Shown here: in pieces, positions 34,518 through 39,808 of the stretch
Position numbering within the stretch: position 1 is the stretch's first letter
Layout: each line of letters starts with the position of its first letter
Assembly: GCA_017848965.1 (NCBI GenBank)
Contig: JAFIHA010000050.1
Span: 1-39,808 of the forward strand
Direction: 5' to 3'
Length of the DNA: 39,808 nucleotides
Origin: Dechloromonas aromatica (nom. nud.)
GTDB lineage: Bacteria; Pseudomonadota; Gammaproteobacteria; Burkholderiales; Rhodocyclaceae
Notes under the pieces: generated by a model
What the model was told of the DNA's origin: nothing
What the model saw: only the letters and a program-made list of their open reading frames with translations
The model's database searches: none
Made by a program: the position numbers and the translations under genes

Positions 34518-36683
34518 ATGAGCATTTCCGTTGAGGCGGTCAAAACCGGAGTTCGGGCGGATCTGTTGCACCACGATCCGCTGCTTGACTGCCTGGTTGA
34601 ACTGACCCGTATTCATGGGCGTCCTGGCACCCGGGCGGCATTGGTCGCCGGGCTACCGCTGGAAAAAGGCGTCCTCACGCCGTCGTTGTTCCCGCGTGCC
34701 GCGGCTCGTGCCGGCCTCTCCGCCAAACTGTCGCGGCGGCCGCTGGAGCGGATCGATACGGTGCTGTTGCCGGCGGTCCTCATGCTGCACGGCGAAGAAG
34801 CCTGTGTCCTGCTCGGTTGGGACGAAAGCGGCGAGAACGCCCGCCTGCTGTTCCCGGAAACCGGGCAGGGCACGGTTGTCCTCGGGCGGGCCGAACTGGC
34901 CGCGCGCTACACCGGGATCGCCATCTTCGCCCGGCCGCATTTCCGTTTCGACAAGCGCACGCCGCAGGTCGGCGAGATCAAGCTGCGCCACTGGTTCTGG
35001 GGCGCCATGGCCGATCAGTGGCCGGTCTATCGCGACGTGCTGGCCGCCGCCTTGCTGATCAACGTGATGGCGCTGACCATGCCGCTGTTCACGATGAACG
35101 TCTATGACCGGGTGGTGCCCAACCGGGCGATCGAGACGCTGTGGGTGCTGGCTTTCGGTGTCGCGCTGGTGATCGTCTTCGATCTGGTGCTGCGTACCCT
35201 GCGCGGCTATTTCATCGATCTCGCCAGCGCCCGCATCGACATGCAGTTGTCGGCCAAGATCATGGAACGCGTCCTCGGCGTGCGAATGGAAGCGCGGCCA
35301 GCGGCGGTCGGCTCCTTCGCTTCCAACCTGCGTTCCTTCGAATCGGTGCGCGACTTCATCACCTCGGCGACGGTGACCACCTTCATCGATCTGCCGTTTG
35401 CACTGCTTTTCCTGCTCGTCATCGGCATCATTGCCTGGCCGCTGATCTTCCCGGTGCTGGTGGCGATGATCCTGGTGACGGTCTACGCCTACGTGCTGCA
35501 GCACAAGATGCACGAGCTTTCGGAAACCACCTACCGCGCCGGCGCCTTGCGCAACGCGACGCTGATCGAAAGCCTGACGGCGCTGGAAACGATCAAGACG
35601 CAAGGCGCCGAAGGCGTCATGCAGAGCAAGTGGGAAAAATCGGTGGCCTTCGTCGCCCGCGTCAACAACCAGATGCGTTTCCTCTCGGCGGCGGCGACCA
35701 ACGGCGCGATGGAAGTGCAGCAACTGGTCAACGTGATGGTCGTCATCGCCGGCGTCTATCTGATCAGCGAAGGCATGCTCAGCATGGGTGGCCTGATTGC
35801 CTGCACCATGCTGTCGTCGCGGGCGGTGGCGCCGCTCGGCCAGGTGGTTGGCCTGCTGATGCAGTATCACAACGCCAAGGTGGCGCTGACCTCGCTCGAA
35901 CAGGTCATGGCCAACCCGGTCGAGCGCCCGAACGATGCCAATTTCGTCCATCGCCCGGAGCTGCGCGGCAACATCGAGTTCCGCGACGTCGCCTTCAACT
36001 ACCCGAATACCCAGGTTGCAGCGCTGAAGAGCGTCAATTTCTCGATCCGCGAGGGCGAGAAGGTCGTCGTCATCGGTCGCGTCGGTTCCGGCAAGACGAC
36101 CTTGCAGAAACTCTTGATGGGGCTCTACCAGACGACCGGCGGCGCGGTCAGCATCGACGGCGTCGATGTCCGCCAGCTCGATCCGGCCGACCTGCGCCGC
36201 AACATCGGTTACGTGCCGCAGGACGTGACGCTGTTCTACGGCACCATGCGCGACAACATCTCGATCGGCGCGCCCTTCGCCGACGACGCGGCGATCCTGG
36301 CGGCGGCCGAAGCGGGTGGCCTGACGGAATTCGTCAATCGCCATCCGGACGGTTTCGAGATGATGATCGGCGAGCGCGGTGACTCCTTGTCCGGCGGCCA
36401 GCGCCAAGGCGTGGCGATCGCCCGCGCCTTCCTGATGGACCCGCCGATCCTGCTGCTCGACGAACCGACCAGCGCGATGGACTTCTCGTCGGAACAGCAG
36501 TTCAAGCAACGCCTGAAGACGATCGCCGCGCACAAGACGGTGATCATCGTCACTCACCGCAACAGTCTGCTCGATCTGGCCACCCGCATCATCGTCATCG
36601 ACGACGGCAAGGTGGTTGCCGATGGTCCGCGTGACCAGGTCGTTCAGGCGCTGCAGAGCGGCCGCATCGGGAGGGCGTCATGA
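34518..36683 (+). CDS. Type I secretion ABC transporter, LapB-like
   Basis: The 721-residue inner-membrane ATPase powers export of a large adhesin. Residues about 14-135 are a C39-peptidase-like domain (DPLLDCLVELTRIHGRP) that appears to lack the catalytic Cys position and His, so it should bind but not cut the substrate. The membrane domain covers about 165-440. The ATPase has Walker A GRVGSGKTT at 520-528, signature LSGGQRQ at 624-630 and Walker B ILLLDEP at 644-650. The stop overlaps the adaptor gene (ATGA). The adhesin gene downstream is the obvious substrate. Confidence 0.94.
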   Translation: MSISVEAVKTGVRADLLHHDPLLDCLVELTRIHGRPGTRAALVAGLPLEKGVLTPSLFPRAAARAGLSAKLSRRPLERIDTVLLPAVLMLHGEEACVLLGWDESGENARLLFPETGQGTVVLGRAELAARYTGIAIFARPHFRFDKRTPQVGEIKLRHWFWGAMADQWPVYRDVLAAALLINVMALTMPLFTMNVYDRVVPNRAIETLWVLAFGVALVIVFDLVLRTLRGYFIDLASARIDMQLSAKIMERVLGVRMEARPAAVGSFASNLRSFESVRDFITSATVTTFIDLPFALLFLLVIGIIAWPLIFPVLVAMILVTVYAYVLQHKMHELSETTYRAGALRNATLIESLTALETIKTQGAEGVMQSKWEKSVAFVARVNNQMRFLSAAATNGAMEVQQLVNVMVVIAGVYLISEGMLSMGGLIACTMLSSRAVAPLGQVVGLLMQYHNAKVALTSLEQVMANPVERPNDANFVHRPELRGNIEFRDVAFNYPNTQVAALKSVNFSIREGEKVVVIGRVGSGKTTLQKLLMGLYQTTGGAVSIDGVDVRQLDPADLRRNIGYVPQDVTLFYGTMRDNISIGAPFADDAAILAAAEAGGLTEFVNRHPDGFEMMIGERGDSLSGGQRQGVAIARAFLMDPPILLLDEPTSAMDFSSEQQFKQRLKTIAAHKTVIIVTHRNSLLDLATRIIVIDDGKVVADGPRDQVVQALQSGRIGRAS

Positions 36684-38095
36684 GTCGCCTGAAAACTATC
36701 CTGAGCGCAGTCCACGCCTGGCTTGAGCGGGTGGCGCAGCGCGCCCGGCCGCGCGTCGAACGCCTGCTCGGGCGCCTGCCCAACCGTGAGGAAATCGAGG
36801 TTGTCGATTTCGCCACCGACGCCGACCTTGCCATGCTGCGTCAGGAGCCGCTGCGGGCGCGCGTTCTGCTGCGTTCCATCATCATCGTCTTCGTGCTCTT
36901 TTTCGTCTGGGCGGCCTTCGCCCGGCTCGACGAGGTGACGCGCGGCGAAGGCCGGGTCATTCCGTCGCGCCAGGTGCAGGTGCTGCAGTCGATCGACGGC
37001 GGCCTGGTTTCCGACATCCAGGTGCACGAAGGCGACATCGTCGAAGAGAACCAGTTGCTGATCAAGATCGACGAGACGCGCTTCGTTTCCTCGGTCAAGG
37101 AAAACCGCGCCCAGTACCTCGGCCTGCTCGCCAAGGCGGCGCGGCTGCGGGCGATTTCCGAGGGCAAGGAGTTCGTGCCGCCGGAGGAGGTGGTCAAGGA
37201 AGCGCCGGAAATCGTCACCCAGGAGAGCCAGCTTTTTCTCGCCCGGCGCAGCGAACTCGACGCCGCCGTATCGATCGCCCGCCAGCAACTGGCGCAGCGC
37301 CAGCAGGAACTGAACGAGGCGACCGCCCGTCGGGCCCAGGCCTCGCAGGGCTATGACCTGACCTCGCAGGAACTGGCGCAGACGCGGCCGCTGATCAATT
37401 CCGGCGCCGTTTCGGAAGTCGACCTGCTGCGCCTGGAGCGTGACGTCTCGCGCTATCGCGGCGAACGCGACATGGCGTCGGCGCAGATCACGCGGACCCA
37501 GGCGGCAATTTCCGAAGCGCATCGCAAGATCGACGAGGTCGAGCTGAGCTTCCGCAACGAAGCCGGGCGCGAACTCTCGGAGACGATGACCAAGCTGAGC
37601 GGTCTGGCCGAAGGCAGCGTTGCGCTGTCCGACCGGGTCAAGCAGTCGTCGATCCGTTCGCCGGTGCGCGGCGTGGTCAAGCGCCTGCTGGTCAATACCG
37701 TCGGCGGCGTCGTCCAGCCGGGCAAGGACATGATCGAGATCGTCCCGCTCGAGGACGCGCTGCTCCTGGAAGCCCGCGTCCTGCCGCGCGACATCGCCTT
37801 CCTGCGGCCGGGGCAACCGGCCATGGTGAAGTTCTCCGCCTACGATTTCGCCGTCTATGGTGGCCTCGAGGGAACACTGGAGCACATCGGCGCCGACACC
37901 GTGACCGACGAAAAGGGCAATGCCTTTTACCTGGTCCGCGTGCGCACCAACAAGCCCGGTTTTGGCGACGCCAACCTGCCGATCATTCCCGGGATGGTTG
38001 CCGAAGTCGATATCCTGACCGGCAAGAAGAGCGTCCTGACCTACCTGCTCAAACCCGTGCTGCGGGCCAAGAGCGTTGCCATGACGGAGCGTTGA
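36680..38095 (+). CDS. Type I secretion membrane fusion protein, HlyD/LapC-like
   Basis: 471 residues: a cytoplasmic N-terminal stretch, one membrane helix at about 70-91 (LLRSIIIVFVLFFVWAAFA), a lipoyl-like half with GEGRVIPSRQVQVLQSIDGG, and a long coiled-coil from about 130 to 310. The second lipoyl half (RSPVRGVVKRLLV) and a beta-barrel end follow. It bridges the ABC protein to a TolC-type outer-membrane channel, which is not encoded in this window. It overlaps both neighbouring genes by 1-4 bases. Confidence 0.95.
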   Translation: MSRLKTILSAVHAWLERVAQRARPRVERLLGRLPNREEIEVVDFATDADLAMLRQEPLRARVLLRSIIIVFVLFFVWAAFARLDEVTRGEGRVIPSRQVQVLQSIDGGLVSDIQVHEGDIVEENQLLIKIDETRFVSSVKENRAQYLGLLAKAARLRAISEGKEFVPPEEVVKEAPEIVTQESQLFLARRSELDAAVSIARQQLAQRQQELNEATARRAQASQGYDLTSQELAQTRPLINSGAVSEVDLLRLERDVSRYRGERDMASAQITRTQAAISEAHRKIDEVELSFRNEAGRELSETMTKLSGLAEGSVALSDRVKQSSIRSPVRGVVKRLLVNTVGGVVQPGKDMIEIVPLEDALLLEARVLPRDIAFLRPGQPAMVKFSAYDFAVYGGLEGTLEHIGADTVTDEKGNAFYLVRVRTNKPGFGDANLPIIPGMVAEVDILTGKKSVLTYLLKPVLRAKSVAMTER

Positions 38096-38712
38096 TGAAC
38101 CATCTGATCGTCGATCGTGAACCCCGGATGTTGCCCAACTGGCGCGACGCGCTGCCGGCAGCGGCAGTCGTCTCGCGGCGCGAGACCGTCGGCGGCGATG
38201 GCAGCGGGGTCGGCATACGCTGGTGCCGCTTGCGCACCGGCGAAAAGCTGGCCGATGTCCTGCCGCATCTGCCCGTCATCTTGTCCGGCTACCGGACGGT
38301 GATTCTGGCCGACGAACCGAGCGATGCGCTGACCCTCGAGAGCCTGTCCGTCGGCGCTTCCGGCTGCTGCAATACGCATGCAGCGCCCGAAGTGCTGAAA
38401 CAGGTGGCGCTGGTGGTCGCCAACGGCGGCCTGTGGGTCGGCCAGTCGCTGCTGCAGCAGGTGATCGGCAATACCAGTCGGGCACTGGCGCAGCGCGCCA
38501 AGCCGGCTGTCGACGATCCGCTGCCCGGGCTGTCCGAACGCGAGCAGCAGGTGGCCAGGCTGGTCGCCGCCGGCGCCAGCAACAAGGAAATCGCCGACCG
38601 TCTGAAGATCGCCGAGCGCACCGTCAAGGCACATCTCACCGCGATCTTCGAAAAAACCGGTGCCCGCGACCGGCTACAGTTGTCGCTGCGCATCAACGGC
38701 GTCAAGCTGTAA
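38095..38712 (+). CDS. LuxR-type regulator with a degenerate receiver-like domain
   Basis: From the ATG at 38095, overlapping the adaptor stop as TGATG, the protein has 205 residues. The C-terminal 60 residues are a clear LuxR/FixJ helix-turn-helix (LSEREQQVARLVAAGASNKE and IADRLKIAERTVKAHL). The N-terminal 130 residues have the outline of a receiver (VILADEPSDALTLESLSVGASG), but I see no acidic pocket or phosphoacceptor Asp. It is therefore probably not controlled by phosphorylation. Co-translation with the secretion genes suggests it regulates this locus. Confidence 0.85.
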   Translation: MNHLIVDREPRMLPNWRDALPAAAVVSRRETVGGDGSGVGIRWCRLRTGEKLADVLPHLPVILSGYRTVILADEPSDALTLESLSVGASGCCNTHAAPEVLKQVALVVANGGLWVGQSLLQQVIGNTSRALAQRAKPAVDDPLPGLSEREQQVARLVAAGASNKEIADRLKIAERTVKAHLTAIFEKTGARDRLQLSLRINGVKL

Positions 38713-38715
38713 GCT

Positions 38716-38752
38716 GCAAATCCCCGTCAGGAGCGGCCTGACGGGGATTTGC
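38716..38752 (+). terminator. Strong 16-bp hairpin after the LuxR-type gene
   Basis: A perfect stem (38716-38731 with 38737-38752) surrounds AGCGG. It starts 3 bases after the stop codon. There is no long T run, only ATTTGC within the stem end, so termination may be partial. It separates the secretion operon from the adhesin gene. Confidence 0.7.
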
Positions 38753-38761
38753 GACATGCCA

Positions 38762-38790
38762 TTGACAACTGTACTTTTGTTCAATAGTCA
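38762..38790 (+). promoter_or_regulatory. Putative promoter of the adhesin gene
   Basis: A perfect TTGACA at 38762-38767 lies 78 bases before the adhesin ATG. At 17-base spacing the -10 is TAGTCA, which is weak. A poor -10 behind a consensus -35 would fit a promoter that needs an activator, such as the LuxR-type protein encoded just upstream. Confidence 0.4.
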
Positions 38791-38845
38791 AGCCCCGTTT
38801 CACTCCCTACACTGAAGCTTCCCCTACCGTGTCTGGAGAACAAAA

Positions 38846-39808
38846 ATGGCTGCTGTTATTGCAAAAGTATTGTCGATCAACGGTGAAGCCTTCGCCCGCG
38901 ATGCGTCCGGTAAGCTGCGCCCGCTCAAGGTCGGCGACGTTCTCCATGAAGGGGAAACGGTAGTTTCCGGCAACGGCGCGCAGGTCGTGCTGGCCATGAA
39001 CGATGGGCGCAGCGTCACCGTTGGCGCCCAGCAGAGCGTGACGCTCGATGCCGAAGTGGCGGCGCTTGAAAAGCCCGATGCCAGCGACAGCGCGCTTGCC
39101 CATGATGGCAAGGCGCTCGCTCCGATTGCCGCGGTCATCGCCCAGGGCAGTGACCTCGATGCGCTGCTCGAAGAAGAAGCCACCGCCGCCGGTGAAGCCA
39201 GTGCCGGCAACGAAGGACACGGCTTCGTCGAATTCGCCCGCATCGTCGAAACCGTTGGCGGGCAGTCCTATCAGTACTCCACCGAGCGGGTGGCTGCGGA
39301 AGACAGTTTCAATGCCGGTGACCTCAACCAGGAAAACCGGGCGCCCGCCGCAAGCGATTACTCTGTGACCACGGATGAAGATACGCCGGTTTCCGGTCGC
39401 GTCGTGGCCGTCGACCAGGACGGCGATCCGCTCACCTACGCCAAGGGCAACGACCCGCAGCACGGCACGGTGACGGTCAATGGCGACGGCACCTGGACCT
39501 ACGTGCCAGGCCCGGACTACAACGGCAGCGACAGCTTCACGGTGACGATCGATGACGGCAACGGCGGAACGGCGACGTCGACGGTGACGATCGGCGTGAC
39601 GCCGGTCAACGACCCGCCGATTCCGGACGACCCGACCGATCCGACCTTCGATCCGACGACCGGCAACTACAACGTGACGACGCCGGAAGACACCCCGGTT
39701 TCCGGCCAGGTGGTCGGTTCGGACAAGGACGGCGACACGCTGACCTACAGCAAGGCCAACGACCCGCAGCACGGCACGGTGACGGTCAATGGCGACGGCA
39801 CCTGGACC
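38846..39808 (+). CDS. LapA-type giant repeat adhesin, N-terminal part (runs off window)
   Basis: The first 321 codons are open to the window end, from an ATG preceded by GGAG. Residues 1-145 form a retention module (MAAVIAKVLSINGEAFARD, VGDVLHEGETVVSG, GFVEFARIVETV). TAAG at 113-116 matches the di-alanine site that LapG proteases cut to release LapA. From 174 comes a 103-residue repeat with VNGDGTWTYVPGPDYNGSDS and FTVTIDDGNGG, the style of cadherin-like or VCBS repeats, and a second copy begins at 277. It would be exported by the type I system encoded directly upstream and held in the outer membrane by its N-terminus. LapD and LapG are not in the window. Confidence 0.93.
   Translation, partial: MAAVIAKVLSINGEAFARDASGKLRPLKVGDVLHEGETVVSGNGAQVVLAMNDGRSVTVGAQQSVTLDAEVAALEKPDASDSALAHDGKALAPIAAVIAQGSDLDALLEEEATAAGEASAGNEGHGFVEFARIVETVGGQSYQYSTERVAAEDSFNAGDLNQENRAPAASDYSVTTDEDTPVSGRVVAVDQDGDPLTYAKGNDPQHGTVTVNGDGTWTYVPGPDYNGSDSFTVTIDDGNGGTATSTVTIGVTPVNDPPIPDDPTDPTFDPTTGNYNVTTPEDTPVSGQVVGSDKDGDTLTYSKANDPQHGTVTVNGDGTWT
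39448..39499 (+). repeat. Adhesin repeat core, copy 1
   Basis: A 52-base stretch is identical to 39757-39808. The copies are 309 bases apart, exactly 103 codons, so the repeat stays in frame. Confidence 0.95.
39757..39808 (+). repeat. Adhesin repeat core, copy 2 (cut by window end)
   Basis: Second copy of the 52-base identical stretch. The identity may continue beyond the window edge. Perfect DNA identity implies recent duplication or gene conversion. Confidence 0.95.

Overview
The window looks like a chromosomal segment of a GC-rich betaproteobacterium, probably of the order Rhodocyclales. This is inferred from gene content (queA-tgt-yajC-secD-secF, paired cyanophycin synthetases, exbB-exbD-lpxK-kdsB-adk, twin ActP-type symporters, a LapA-type adhesin locus) and from protein style, not from any database search. 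Nearly all bases are in recognisable genes. Most other long open frames are antisense shadows of the high-GC genes.

Layout. 1-127: tail of an IS30-type transposase, then a hairpin repeat. 315-5716 (minus): queA, tgt, yajC, secD, secF, covering tRNA queuosine modification and protein export. 5869-6857 (plus): a RelE-superfamily toxin, its antitoxin and an extra HigA-like antitoxin, next to a tRNA-Leu(CAA) gene (minus). 7119-16020 (minus): a cyanophycin cluster made of an unusual ABC exporter, a DUF1854 protein, CphA' and CphA, running into cobA and a Rap1a/Tai-like secreted protein. 16122-17653 (plus): rluE, a DUF192 protein and ubiC. 17663-24682 (minus): a QseBC-like two-component system, DUF485-actP, a second small/large symporter pair and a small membrane protein. 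25026-26882 (minus): an AAA ATPase with an OLD-like TOPRIM region, in visibly more A+T-rich DNA. 27174-29153 (minus): sodB and xseA. 29439-34413 (plus): exbB, exbD, lpxK, a Trm112-like protein, kdsB, adk and a phosphofructokinase, giving envelope lipid A/KDO supply plus nucleotide and sugar metabolism. 34518-39808 (plus): a type I secretion ABC protein, its HlyD-type adaptor, a LuxR-type regulator and the first 321 codons of a giant LapA-type adhesin that runs off the window.

The most interesting point is the cyanophycin cluster. The two synthetases look degenerate in complementary places. CphA has intact ATP-grasp and Mur-ligase motifs but has lost the N-terminal HxxEHxxxE motif. CphA' keeps that motif but lacks the Mur-ligase C-terminal lobe. 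A PH-like/zinc-ribbon/ABC-exporter fusion and a DUF1854 protein lie just upstream, with no established role. Also notable are the lone OLD-like ATPase (possible phage defence), the toxin with two antitoxins behind a nearly leaderless promoter, the EF-hand-like loop in the large symporter, and the adhesin with a candidate TAAG cleavage site beside its dedicated secretion genes.
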